40,000 bases of DNA from Prorocentrum cordatum (GCA_963575745.1 CAUYUJ010015703.1:7501-47500); one strand, 5' to 3'. Counted from the stretch's first letter, positions 10,104 through 19,922 are shown. Notes: generated from the letters alone by a model not told the origin. Numbers and translations are program-made.

Positions 10104-10140
10104 CCATCTTTCTGACCATCTAAGATGGTCAGAAAGATGG
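10104..10140. other. perfect hairpin
   Basis: An 18-bp inverted repeat (CCATCTTTCTGACCATCT and its complement) with a single central base, 12 nt after the end of the family B element. It could be an RNA hairpin or an excision/repair product. There is no T-tract, and bacterial-type terminators are not expected here. Confidence 0.85.
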
Positions 10141-10448
10141 TGTTCAGTGGACCCCATCGTAGGTCGCCAGGCGGTACCCGCCCACCCAGACCGACCGACG
10201 CGCCCAATCTAATTTTGATTGCCCCCCCTGGTCCCCGCAACTAGGTGCAGTTTTGCTGAGCGTAGTTCTAGATGTGTTCGAACCTTTGTCTCCTGAACTT
10301 TCGAGCCGGATCGAGCCGTGGAGGTCCCAGGGCCCCAAGGCAGAGCAGGGCGCCCGCCGCGAGGAGAGTGCGACGCCGGGACCTCCGGGGGCGGGAGGGT
10401 CGCGAAGGGGCCCGGCTGGGAGCCGAGGGAAACGGAGGCACTCGACCA

Positions 10449-10570
10449 CGCCTCCTCCTCCTCCTCCTCCCCCTCCTCCTCCTCCTCCTCCTCCTCCTCC
10501 CTCCTCCCTCCTACTCCCTCCTCCTTCCTCCTTCCTCCTCCCTCCTCCCTCCGCCCTCCCCCTCCTCCCC
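10449..10570. repeat. CTC microsatellite
   Basis: Pyrimidine triplet tract immediately upstream of an inverted-repeat arm at 10577. Confidence 0.93.
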
Positions 10571-10576
10571 CTCGGC

Positions 10577-10712
10577 CCTCAGCCTTGTCCAGGAGGCGGC
10601 TTCGCCTCGCCCGCACGCACGGCACGCACGAACGCGGAACCGAAACCGAGTTCCCGGTAGGGGGGCTCTCCGTTCCACGTCAATCTCACCCCCCAACCTC
10701 CGATTTGTCGTC
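10577..10712 (-). repeat. inverted pair arm, left
   Basis: Reverse complement is alignable at an estimated 80-85% with 11590-11725 (shared words GGAACGGAGAGCCCCCCTACC and GGGCGAGGCGAAGC). The pair faces inward around 0.9 kb. Confidence 0.75.
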
Positions 10713-11328
10713 CAAAATCCGCCTGTAGGGGGCCATGCCCGATGATGCCCGTGCGTGGCGCACAGTGGAGGAGGACGTCGAGACGATCGGCCCGACCTGG
10801 ACATCGAATCCTGGGTCTCTCTACCGGCAGCTGGCGGCTGGGCGACCCCGGCGCTGATTGGTTTTCGTTGCCCTGCGGTCCCGCGTTGGTCTCTTGGCGG
10901 TTTGCCCGAAGTTCCACGATCCATGTTCTTCGACGGCTGGCGGCTTGATCTTGCAAGCCAGGACTTGTTCCTCGATTTCGACGTTCGGGGGCCAGGCGGG
11001 TTCGAGAGAGGATCGAGGCGCGAGGATGAATATGTTACGTTTTTGCTTGTTGCCTCCTGGAGGGGCCTCGTGACCACCCAGGGCTGGACGCAGCTCGAGA
11101 ATTGGCCAGGGCAGACATTGGGAAGGGTCTGGCACCGGGGTTCCAGATTCCCGCTCGTTGATTTTTCCAACCCCCGCGCTTTCCCCCTCGGTGATGGCCC
11201 TTGCTGGCCGTTTCCAATTCCCGCGGCAAGCAGAGAGGGTCTGGGGCGATGGTCTCTTTTCAGGGGTGATCGAGATTGCTCAGGTTCGCTCGTCTGGATT
11301 TCTGGGGATGACAAAAAATATGGCGATC
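10713..11328. other. 0.9-kb segment between inverted arms; long ORFs on both strands
   Basis: A + frame open from 10755 and a - frame open from 11491 overlap throughout. Neither shows a recognisable domain, and both continue into the family Q element, so they are probably accidental. A family B right end lies at 10702-10742. Confidence 0.35.
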
Positions 11329-11477
11329 GCAAACCTGGATCAAGGGGGCGCGGATTAGCGGCGGGTCCCGTTTGCGCCGCCGAACGAGGCGGCACCGGCC
11401 GTATTTTGGGGAGGGCACCTTCCCCGATCCATGGGTTTGGCGACCGCGCGCTAAATCCATGGATCGCTAATCTTAGG
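11329..11477. mobile_element. MITE-like TIR element, family Q copy 2
   Basis: Starts GCAAACCTGGAT and ends TAATCTTAGGT. The internal order (GATTAGCGGCGGGTCCCG, TTTTGGGGAGGGCACC, GATCCATGGGTTTGG, TAAATCCATGGATCGC) is the same as in 3116-3290. TIRs are more decayed than in copy 1. Confidence 0.65.
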
Positions 11478-11589
11478 TCGGCCATGTCCACCTACGGGCG
11501 GGTTTCGGGCGGAAAAATACCAAAGCAGATATTCAAAAATAAACAAAAACAGCCATACGTCGTTCTCACATGTTCTTTATCATTATCAG

Positions 11590-11725
11590 TCGGAGGTAGG
11601 GGGGTGAGATCGAAGTGGAACGGAGAGCCCCCCTACCAGAAAATCGGTTTCGGTTTCGTGTTCGTGCGTGCCGTGCTTGCGGGCGAGGCGAAGCTGCGTG
11701 GGCGGGCGAGAAGAAAGTCTCCTCC
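11590..11725 (+). repeat. inverted pair arm, right
   Basis: Partner of 10577-10712. Just beyond it the sequence turns into the GAT microsatellite, so both arms have a triplet repeat on their outer side. Confidence 0.75.
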
Positions 11726-11807
11726 GGCTGAGGCGCGGCCGGACCAAATGATTCCTCTCTGGGGGCCGGTGCCGCGCGGTGTCCCGCCGGTGTCCCGTCG
11801 GTGTCCC

Positions 11808-12775
<968 letters not shown>

Positions 12776-12779
12776 GATT

Positions 12780-12980
12780 GTGGGATCGATTGTGATATGT
12801 ATAGTGAGATCGATAGTAAGACCGAATTGAGAGCGATTGTGAGATCGATAGTGAGATCGATAGTGGGATCAATTGTGAGATCGATAATCAGATCGATTGT
12901 GAGATCGATCGAGCGAGACCGATAGTGAGATCGATAGTGAGATCGATAGTGAGATCGATAGTGAGACCGATCGACTGAGA
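12780..12980. repeat. 12-bp tandem repeat GAGATCGATAGT
   Basis: About 15 units of GAGATCGATAGT with variants (TGGGATCAATTG, CAGATCGATTGT), lying between two GAT fields and sharing the GAT word, so it may have grown out of them. Confidence 0.93.
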
Positions 12981-13094
12981 CGTTGGTTCCTCCCCCCGAA
13001 CCTCCTTATCACCTGAAGGGTGGTCGTATAGGTATTATTATTATTAGACTTATCATTATTGTGCTGGTCTCCGCCCAGTGCCGCCGATCCAGCG

Positions 13095-13349
13095 CGCTCT
13101 GGATGGTGGTAGTGGTGATGATGATGCTGATGCTGATGATGACGATGATGCTGTTGATGGTGATGATGATGATGAGGATGGTGATGGTGATGATGACGAT
13201 GATGACGGTGATGACGATGACGACGATGATGACGAGGATGACGATGATGGCGATGATGACGATGATGACGATGATGACGATGATGACGATTATGACGATG
13301 ATGACGATGAAGACGATGACGATGATGATGATGATGATGATGATGCTGC

Positions 13350-13411
<62 letters not shown>

Positions 13412-13412
13412 G
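13095..13412. repeat. GAT/GAC trinucleotide field
   Basis: Second GAT-type field, GATGAC-rich in the middle and pure GAT at the end. It ends sharply at TTGCCATGGGGCC. Confidence 0.96.
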
Positions 13413-13635
13413 CCATGGGGCCATGTTGGGTGTCTTCGACCGATCGTTCGGTGATTCGGGGCTTCCTCGGGCCGTCTTGAGGGCCTCTTGGGGGCCTCTC
13501 GGCCCGTCTTGGGCCTCTCCCGGGCTCGAAAAAGACATGCGGGAACATTCTGGGGGCCCCAGAGGGCGCGCGGGGAGCCTCAAGAGATTTGAGAGCTTGG
13601 GTTACGATCCGGGCGTCCTGGAGGCCTCCAGGCGC
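13413..13635. other. no gene seen; TCTTGGGG-type words
   Basis: Contains CCGTCTTGAGGGCCTCTTGGG-type degenerate repeats and no coding signal. Confidence 0.4.
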
Positions 13636-13770
13636 GGTCGTCGTTGCCGCCGCCGTCGGCGGCGCTGCCGCCGTCGGCGCCGCCGTCGTCGGCGTCGCCG
13701 CCGTCGTCTGCGTCGCCGCCGCCGCCGGCGGCGTCGGCGGCATCGTCGGCGGCGTCGGCGGCGGCGGCAG
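13636..13770. repeat. GCC/GTC/GGC triplet field with strong hairpin potential
   Basis: CGTC, GCCGCC and GGCGGCGTC triplets are arranged so that the left half (CCGCCGTCGGC) is complementary to the right half (GCCGACGGCGG). It is open in every frame (Arg, Ala or Pro-rich). Confidence 0.85.
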
Positions 13771-13779
13771 CCGCCGCAG

Positions 13780-13913
13780 GCCTGGTGCAGCGCAGCGCGG
13801 GCGTCGCCGGGCTCGGCAGGGACCTCCTCGACCGGCTCCGCGGCCCAGCGCCCGAGGGCGAGGGCCTGGAGGAGTTGGTGGCCCTCGTGGAGATCAGGGG
13901 CGTGCAAGGCTGA
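13780..13913 (+). CDS. candidate exon, unknown protein
   Basis: After the possible acceptor CCGCCGCAG the + frame reads GLVQRSAGVAG, LGRDLLDRLRG, EGEGLEELVALVEIRG, with strong G/C bias in third positions, then TGA at 13911. It looks like an internal or terminal exon of a helical protein. No family is recognised. It is followed immediately by a TIR element. Confidence 0.35.
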
Positions 13914-14055
13914 TGGGCCTGTTTTCCACCACCGCCACCATGAGTTGGAGGGGGAGGGGGTCCTCCTCATCCTCATCCTCATCCTCATCCTCATCCTCCA
14001 CCTTCTTCCCCCCTCCAACTTATGGTGGTGGTGGTGGTGGAAAACAGACCCATCA
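13911..14055. mobile_element. TIR element with microsatellite loop, family G copy 1
   Basis: Left arm TGATGGGCCTGTTTTCCACC, continuing ACCATGAGTTGGA. The right arm is the inverted complement ending GACCCATCA. The loop is an ATCCTC hexamer run. A relative is at 37333-37481. Both copies start immediately after a candidate exon. Confidence 0.75.
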
Positions 14056-14093
14056 AAGAGGGGGGGGGGACCAGGTGAGCAAGCTCGGTATCG

Positions 14094-14245
14094 TGTCAAC
14101 GATCCTATCCTCATCTTCATCCCCATCCCGATCCCCACCATCCCACCACCCCGGTTGGGATTGGCCCCCCCGAATCATCTCGAGAGGGACAGCCTACATC
14201 TCCATCTGAGGGGTAAAGCGGCCAGGGATAGGGATCGGTTAAACG
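14094..14245. mobile_element. MITE-like element, family E copy 1
   Basis: Left GTGTCAACGATCCTATCC is roughly inverted at the right end as GGATAGGGATCGGTTAAAC. The right two thirds align with 36775-36925 (shared GGTTGGGAT, CATCTCCATC/TATCCCCATC, GGGATCGGTTAA.CGAT). Confidence 0.55.
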
Positions 14246-14548
14246 ATGCTCGCAAGCACGTGAAGACATGGGCACATGGCCACTACCGCGTGGGATTACA
14301 GTACTCCCTGGCTGCGACCCGCCACGCCGTGGCCGAAGAAATGGTGTCCTTGCGGCCACGCCGTGGCCGCCGCGCCCCAAGGGCCTCCCCAACCCCAGAT
14401 GCTTCGCAGGCTTGCTTGTAAATTTCTTGGGATCACGTTGCTTGTGGGCGCCCTCTCTTTTTCCACTGATGGCTATGGGCGGAACTCCGAAAGAGGGTGG
14501 TGTGGACGTAGGTCTCTCAGATGGGGTTCGAGTAATTCGATGGCGTCG

Positions 14549-14682
14549 GAGGAGCGCGTCGCATCGCCGATGCATCGGCGATGCAGCTCGATGTGGAGGC
14601 CGATCACCGCACTCCGACGTCGCCTGTGCATCGGCGAGTCGCGGGTGCATCGCCGATGCATCGGCGATGCGGCGCGATCCTC
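14549..14682. mobile_element. fold-back with two perfect 24-bp palindromes
   Basis: Arms of ~36 bp: GGAGGAGCGCGTCGCATCGC at the left is inverted at the right as GGCGCGATCCTCC. Each arm itself contains the same 24-bp perfect palindrome (centre CCGATGCATCGG) at 14561-14584 and 14647-14670. Cruciform-prone. Confidence 0.85.
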
Positions 14683-14792
14683 CAACCCCAACTATTCCGA
14701 CCCCATCCAGGAGGCCCCTAGTGGATATCGTGGCGGGGGCCGTGATATGAGCACCTCGTTGTGCCCGCGAGCCCGTCAGGGATGCAAGGCTA

Positions 14793-14821
14793 CAGACAGA
14801 CAGACAGACAGACAGACAGAC
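14793..14821. repeat. CAGA tetranucleotide run
   Basis: Seven perfect CAGA units. Confidence 0.97.
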
Positions 14822-14864
14822 GCCATTCCGCCGACCCCCAGAAGAGGGATGAAGTCTACGGGTG

Positions 14865-15350
14865 AGGCCCCTTGGGGACCGTCTGGGGGCCTCCTGTTGG
14901 GCCTCTTGGAGGCCTCGCCAGGCCTTTTGGGAGTTTCGTGGGCGCCTGGTGGCGGTCTCGGGGGTCCTTGTGGCGGAGGGCTAGGAATATCAGTTCGAGG
15001 TGCCTCTCTTGGGCCTCTCTTAGGGCCCTCTTGGGGCTCTCTTGAGCCATCATGGGCGCCTCTTAGGCCGTCTTGGGACCCTCTTCGACCGTCTTGGAAC
15101 CCTCTTGGAGGCTTCTTGGCTCGTCTTGGAGGGATCTAAGGGACATCCTGAGACGTCTTGGACGCTTCTCAGACCAAAAATGCGAATATGCCGACAACCT
15201 GCGCTTTCCTTCGGGATTCAAACGATTCTTGCTTGTTGGGGCCCCCCTCGGGGATCGTCTTGGAGCCCTCTTTGAGCCCTCTTGGAGCGTCTTGGGCAAT
15301 CTTGAGGCCATCCTGGTAGTCTTTGAGGGCTCCTCGGCATGTTGGAGCCC
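14865..15350. repeat. degenerate CCTCTTGGGG-type repeat field
   Basis: Variants of GCCTCTTGGG/CCGTCTTGGA recur every 10-18 nt. An interruption at 15165-15240 carries unrelated sequence. No gene. Confidence 0.75.
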
Positions 15351-15655
15351 AGCTTGAGCGAGCTCAGATGGCATCCTGGGCATCCCGGAGGTCACGGTCT
15401 CTAGATTTGGAGGTTCTGGAGGCCGTCCCCCCCCCCTGATCAGATTTCAGGCCCCAGGGGAGGGGGAAAGAACGGGGGAAGGGGACAGCCAATGATCTCA
15501 CACGCCTCTGCACCTCCAGCAAGCGGGGGTTGGCGGATGACGGGAAGCGCCTGTGAGATACGAGAAGCGAGCTGGACCTTCTGGCTGAATCTGTATCATA
15601 GTAAACAATATCTTACTATATGGGGTTCGGGATTGCACTTGGTTGTTCGTTGGCG
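15351..15655. other. no gene seen
   Basis: Short C-run at 15428 and a lower-GC stretch from 15590 on that leads into the ~72-bp repeat field. Confidence 0.35.
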
Positions 15656-16430
15656 GATCCTTCAAAATGGCCATTTCGCCCGAGACAGCCTCACGAAATG
15701 GATACGTTGGAGGCTATCGTTTAAGACGGCTTCTGTTTAAAATGACGTTTTCGTTTGAGACGTCCTCAGAATGCCTGGATGTAGAAAAGCAGAGGATTTC
15801 TGTTGCTCATGAAAAAATGAGCGTTTCGCCTGGGACATCCTCGAACAAATGAAATATGTTGGATAAGCTGGCTTACTATTTCTCATGTTAAAAAAAGCGC
15901 TCTCGCTGCAGACATCCTGAGAAAGCGCGGCAGACGGAAAAAAAGGAGCACGGCAGAAACTTAACATTTCGTTGGGGACATCTTCAAAGAATGAGATGCT
16001 CGCAACATCGTTTTGACGTCATTCTCAGATGCAGAAATGAGAGCCGGACATCCTCACAAAACTGATATGTTGGGAAAGTTGGTTCACCACCGCTCATGTT
16101 AAAAATGGTGCTCTCGCTGCGGACATCCTCAGAAAATCGGGTGGAGCACGGCAGACGGGAAAAAGAGCACGGCAGATAATGAGCATTTCGTTGGGGACAT
16201 CCTCAAACATGAGATGGTCTTAACATATTCTTGGCATCGTTCTTGAAGTGTCCCGAAAATGGCGAAATTGTTACAGACATCCTCAACAAAATGAGATATT
16301 CGCGACATCGTATTCAAACCGAAAGGCGCACGGCAGAACAAGACGAGGAGCACGGCAGATTAGGCTCCAACAGCGAAGGAGCATGGCAGGAGCACGGCAG
16401 TACAAACATGAACACTGCAGAATAAACATG
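15656..16430. repeat. degenerate ~72-bp repeat field
   Basis: Recurring phrase (A)ATGGCGTTTCGCTTGAGAC, ACATCCTCACAAAATGAGAT, then GTTGGA.A.TTG and CTCATGTT. About ten diverged units follow at 65-80 nt spacing. Late units contain the satellite word GAGCACGGCAG (15935, 16145, 16175, 16325-16400), so field and satellite are related. The same field resumes at 21360. Confidence 0.8.
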
Positions 16431-16432
16431 TA

Positions 16433-16635
16433 GCACGGCAGAACACACAGGACACACCGGGGCACGGCAGAAAACACAGGAGCACGGCAGAACACACAGG
16501 AGCACGGCAGAACACGGCAGAACACGCAGGATAACGGCAGAACAAAGAGGAGCAGGGCAGAACACGCAGGAGCACGGCACAACGCACAGGAGCACGGCAG
16601 AACACATGGGACCACGGCGGAACACACAGAACACG
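16433..16635 (+). repeat. ~20-bp satellite array, left block
   Basis: Units of GGAGCACGGCAGAACACACA with deletions and substitutions, about ten copies. The minus strand reads as a Cys-rich repeat in all frames, which is an artefact of the array. The array ends exactly where unit 1 begins. Confidence 0.93.
16621..16635 (+). repeat. direct repeat flanking unit 1, left
   Basis: AACACACAGAACACG, identical to 19705-19719 on the other side of unit 1. The length suits a LINE-type target-site duplication. It lies in repetitive sequence, so coincidence is possible, but this variant is not the commonest unit form. Confidence 0.7.
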
Positions 16636-16657
16636 TTTGTAGCCATTTTGGCTCAAG
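16636..16657 (+). other. spliced-leader relic (unit 1)
   Basis: Carries the 19-nt core GTAGCCATTTTGGCTCAAG of the dinoflagellate spliced leader intact. The two C residues expected just upstream are T. In dinoflagellates this leader is added to mRNAs by trans-splicing, so a genomic copy fused to a gene marks a reverse-transcribed mRNA. It sits directly at the junction with the flanking direct repeat. Confidence 0.93.
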
Positions 16658-16800
16658 ACCATGGAGAGCCCGACGACCGCGAGTCGTTCGCGGCGCTCTG
16701 AGCGCGAGGGTCTCCGCGCTTTGGGCCAGTGCAAATTCTTGTTGTGTTTCTTGCTCTCGCAGCGTGAGGGCGTGGCCCCGCGGGCAGCGCAGCGGGCGCC

Positions 16801-17967
16801 ATGGCGAGGTCCCAGCGCGGCGGCAGCAGTGGCAGGCGCAGCAAGACCTACTGGATGTGCACCTGCGGTAGTTGGAATTGGGACCGGCGCTCCACGTGTC
16901 TCAGCTCTGGGCATGCCGCACCGCCCTGGGCGCTGGGGCCACCCCGCGGCAAGGCGAAGCCCGAGGCAGACAAGGGCGGCTGGGCGGACCAGCCTCGGGG
17001 GCGCCGAGCCCAACGGCATGCCCGCAGCGCAGCGTCGCGCACGGCATCCATCAAGTCGCAGACCTCGGCTTCAGCGGCGAGTGGGGCGCCCAGCAGCGGA
17101 GGAGGAGTCACGGCGATCGAGAGGCTGCAGGCAACGGTCGAGCGGCTCGAGGCGCTGCTGGTTGGGCCACCCGACAGCGTCGACAGCTGCTTCACGGACG
17201 TCGTGGCCAACCAGCTGGAGGCGAAGAGGGCAGAGTTGGCCTGCGCCCAGAAGGAGGCAGCGGAGCAGAAGGCCTCCGCAATGCCGCGGTCGGCTCTGCT
17301 ACACAAGGAGGCGAACGCCATCAGCAAGGAAGAGAAGCGGCTCCGCTCAGCCCGCCAGACACTCGAGCAGAGGCAGGCGGCGCGGGACCTCGCGGAGGTC
17401 CAGCTGCAGAAGGCCCAGGACAGGCTCGCGACGCTCGACGGCGAGGTGGAGGAGGCCAGCAGGGCGCCCCAACGTCCTCGAAGAAGCAGCCCGCGAGGAG
17501 GCGGAGGAGAGCGGCGACAGCGCGCTGCCGAGCGGGCTGGAGCCAGCCACGTGCCAGGGCTCCTCTCGCAGCTGGACAAGCTGCCAGAGGTCTGGGGCCC
17601 CAGCAACTTCGAGGCGGCATGGGCGGCCATACGCACCCAGGTGGAGGCGGCGCGGGCGCAGCTCACGATGCCCCCGCCAGCCCCCGAGCGAGCGCCGTGG
17701 GCTGAGTCCTGCCCCATGGAAGAGATCAGCAGCGACGACAGCGAGCTCGCAAGCGGCAGCGAGCCCTGGCAGCCGCAGGCCGCGGCGGAACGTGGCCAAG
17801 CCGAGCGGCGCGGCAGCGCGCTCGGCGAGTGGCCGCGAGTGTCCCAGGCATGCAAGAAGGAGCTGGTCGCTGAGGCTGCGGACCTGGCCCCTCTGGCTGC
17901 CCGCCCTGCTGGTCACGCAGCTGGGGGCAGCAACGGAGGAGTGCAGCCAGGGCTGGCGAGCGCCTAG
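16801..17967 (+). pseudogene. ORF1-like protein: RanBP2-like zinc finger plus coiled coil
   Basis: 388 codons from ATG 16801 (good GCGCCATGG context); the upstream ATG at 16661 is in another frame. Residues 16-38 resemble a RanBP2-type finger: W18, C20, C22, N26, C33, but Ser at 36 where the last Cys is expected. Residues 100-220 are heptad-rich (ERLQATVERLEALL, then Lys/Glu/Gln-rich helix), a likely coiled coil. Between about 17465 and 17550 the main frame reads Arg/Gly-rich while the +1 frame reads a better acidic helix (VLEEAAREEAEESGDSALPS), implying two compensating frameshifts. Likely role by analogy is RNA binding and assembly of a retroelement particle. The TAG at 17965 probably truncates it. 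Confidence 0.6.
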
Positions 17968-18068
17968 CGGGGCCAGCGCTGCGGGGCAGCGCCCGCGCGC
18001 GAGCAGCGGCGCCGAGGAGGAGGCCCTGCCCCAGCCCGGCCCAGCACCTGGGCGCCCGCGCTGCCACG

Positions 18069-18500
18069 ATGGTCTTCCTTCCCCAGTCGGACGGAGGAGT
18101 CCGACCGACAGTGCGCGGCACACGGCCCATGCGCATCTGGGGCAGCCAGAGGCAGCCCATCGGCGCGCCGCGGGAGGCGGAGCACGATCACCGCTTCTTC
18201 TGGAGCATGAGGGACCGCAAGTTCGACGAGGCAAGCTGGCGGCGCAGCGCCTGCGCCGCCTCCGCGCGAGGGAGGGGGTTTGCCTCCGCCAGCCTCTGCC
18301 TGGACATCACCAAGCTCTACGAGAGCCAACGGCACGCCTTCCTGCGGCGGTGCGGAGTCGAGCAGGGCTTCGACCTGCGGGCGCCCCGAGGTCCACACGT
18401 GCTCTTACCAGGCGGGCGCTGGGAAACGCAGGGCTGGACCTTCTTCTGTAAGACCTTGCAGGCCAGGAACCTCTACGCGGACGCCGCCTTCGCGGGGCGA
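18069..18500 (+). pseudogene. reverse-transcriptase fragment of LINE type
   Basis: The frame from 18069 contains GGVRP (residues 9-13), then RIWG (22-25), as in the GG.RPI...R.W block of non-LTR reverse transcriptases. It continues EAEHDHRFFW and GRGFASASLCLDITKLYES (residues 68-86), where LDITKLYE fits RT motif A with Asp79 as the metal-binding residue. The stretch between RP and RIWG looks frame-shifted. After about 18497 the better reading moves to the +1 frame. The catalytic YxDD block is not seen. It would be non-functional as it stands. The alternative, a chance match, is unlikely given several blocks in order next to an ORF1-like gene. Confidence 0.6.
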
Positions 18501-19536
18501 GGAGTGCGTGAGGGCCGAGCACGAGCCCCGGGAGCCGTGCGCCGTGCGCGCGGGCCGCCTCCGTGCTGCGGGAGCGGGGCTGGACCCGTTCCACAAGGAT
18601 GGGCCTGCGGCCGGCGCGGCGTGGAGTCGCTCGGGGAGCTCGGGGGCACAGCAGACCACGCAGAAGCATCACCGCGCGCAGGGGGAGATCGCGCAGGAGC
18701 TTGGGCGCTGGATCTGTCGGGCCGCCAGCATCAGGCACGGCATCGCGGGCAAGGATTGCGAAGGGCTCCTTCCTGCTGCTGAGCGGCGCCAGGTGCGCGT
18801 TGCCACCACCGAGGAGCCCCGGGCGGCGGAGGATATCGCTGGCGCTAGCTCGACTGGCAGCAGTTCGGCCGCCCTCTCGGCCAGCGCCGCAGCCTTCAGC
18901 GTCCTGGGACACGCCCTGCCCTACGCCTGCGTTGGAGAAGGTTGAGGACACCCAGGAGCTCGAGGCGTGCTCCATGCGCAGCGCCTACATGACGCTGGGC
19001 GGCCGCTCAGGGGAGAGGCCTCGCCCCCAGGAGCGCTGCCCTGGCGGCAAGGCCGACGAGGCGGGCAGGGACCAGTGCAGCCTCTGGCCACGGGGACTCC
19101 ATACAGGAGGCAGGATGCAGGAAGGGTCACGAGCTGCCAGGCACCAAGTGAAAGGATATGGCATCCCTGCTCTGCGCTTGAAGGGGCCTGTGCCCGAGCA
19201 TGCGCAGGAGCGGTACCTGGAGTGGCTTGGCATCGCAGCGGGGCCAGCAGTCGACCCCTCGGCCACTGCGAGCAGTGCGAGCGGCGTCCCAGCGGCAGCC
19301 GCAGAGCGGAGGTGGCGGAGGGCCTTGGCGAGGCCCCCGCGGATGCGCCCGTCGCGTCGGCCGTTGCCAGCCAGCCTCTGCGGCGCCCTGCCGCGGCGAG
19401 AGCTGGGCGCCCCGGGGCCCTCGAGATCGCCGAGGAGGGCCACGCCGCCGCGGCCAATGCAGCAGTCGGCGCCCTGGAGGGCCGCAGGGTGCGCCGCCGC
19501 CTGGCGCGCCGTGGCGATCCGACTGTGAGCGAGTGA
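18497..19536 (+). pseudogene. C-terminal remains of unit 1 coding region
   Basis: Coding-like sequence spread over frames. One frame to 18945 reads EECVRAEHEPREP, GLDPFHKDG, AQQTTQKHHRAQGEIAQ, ELGRWICRAASIRHGI. Another, ending TGA at 19536, reads PADAPVASAV, ALEIAEEGHAAAANAAV, GALEGRRVRRRL. High GC3 persists but no single frame spans the region, so several frameshifts are implied. No domain is recognised. The stop lies at the start of the shared tail, as in unit 2. Confidence 0.45.
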
Positions 19537-19704
19537 AAGATGTGCATCGGTGAGGCTCGCGCCAGCTGCTCCCCGTGGTGAGTAGGCTCCCGTCGCCTTC
19601 GGTGCTCGCTTGGGACTCGGCTTCTCTCGGGAACGTGGGCCCCGTCTGGCCGTGCCCCTGTTTTCCTGGCCACCGCTTGCCTTGAAGGCCCCGTCTTTAA
19701 CTTT
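19528..19704 (+). repeat. shared 3' tail, unit 1 copy
   Basis: Aligns with 21087-21266. Common blocks in order: GCATCGGTGAGGCTCGCGCC, TGGTGAGTAGGCTC, CTCGGCTTCTCTCGGGA, CCCGTCTGGCC, AAGGCCCCGTCTTTAA. The last block abuts the satellite. There is no poly(A). In LINE/SINE pairs a common 3' tail is what the reverse transcriptase recognises; here that role is inferred. Confidence 0.85.
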
Positions 19705-19719
19705 AACACACAGAACACG
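19705..19719 (+). repeat. direct repeat flanking unit 1, right
   Basis: Second copy of the 15-bp repeat at 16621-16635, directly after the tail. Confidence 0.7.
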
Positions 19720-19922
19720 CAGGAGCACGGCAGAATACACAGGAGCACGGCGGAACACATAGGAGCAAGGCAGAACTCACAGAACACACAGGAGCGCGGC
19801 AGGACACACAGGAGCACGGCAGAACACACAGGAGCACGGCGGAATACACAGGAGCACGGCGGAACACATAGGAGCAAGGCAGAACGCACAGAAGCACGGC
19901 AGAACACACAGGAGCACGGCAG

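Larger units (their letters stand above)
16636..19704 (+). mobile_element. unit 1: leader-capped, decayed LINE-like retroelement
   Basis: Runs from the leader relic to the end of the shared 3' tail and is flanked by a 15-bp direct repeat of satellite sequence. Inside, in order: ~140-nt 5' part, zinc-finger/coiled-coil ORF (16801-17967), reverse-transcriptase fragment (18069-18500), a frame-shifted C-terminal region (to 19536) and the tail. It is about 3 kb, shorter than a full LINE. No endonuclease domain and no YxDD motif was found, so it is internally deleted as well as frame-shifted. No poly(A). The neighbour at 19938 shares tail and target. Confidence 0.75.

Noticed and set aside
10104-10140. 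Bacterial-style terminator
   Set aside because: No T-tract, no upstream gene, and the DNA is eukaryotic.
16283-16646. Cys-rich repetitive minus-strand ORFs over the satellite (also 19703-19958 and, on the + strand, 21717-22223)
   Set aside because: The ~20-bp satellite has no stop in any frame on that strand, so all frames give the same CVFCRAP-like period. No start, leader or codon bias supports a gene.
16661-18451. 596-codon ORF starting just after the unit 1 leader
   Set aside because: Its frame is Arg/Ser/Gly-rich and misses the zinc finger, coiled coil and RT blocks, which lie in other frames; only a short part near 17465-17550 looks genuine.
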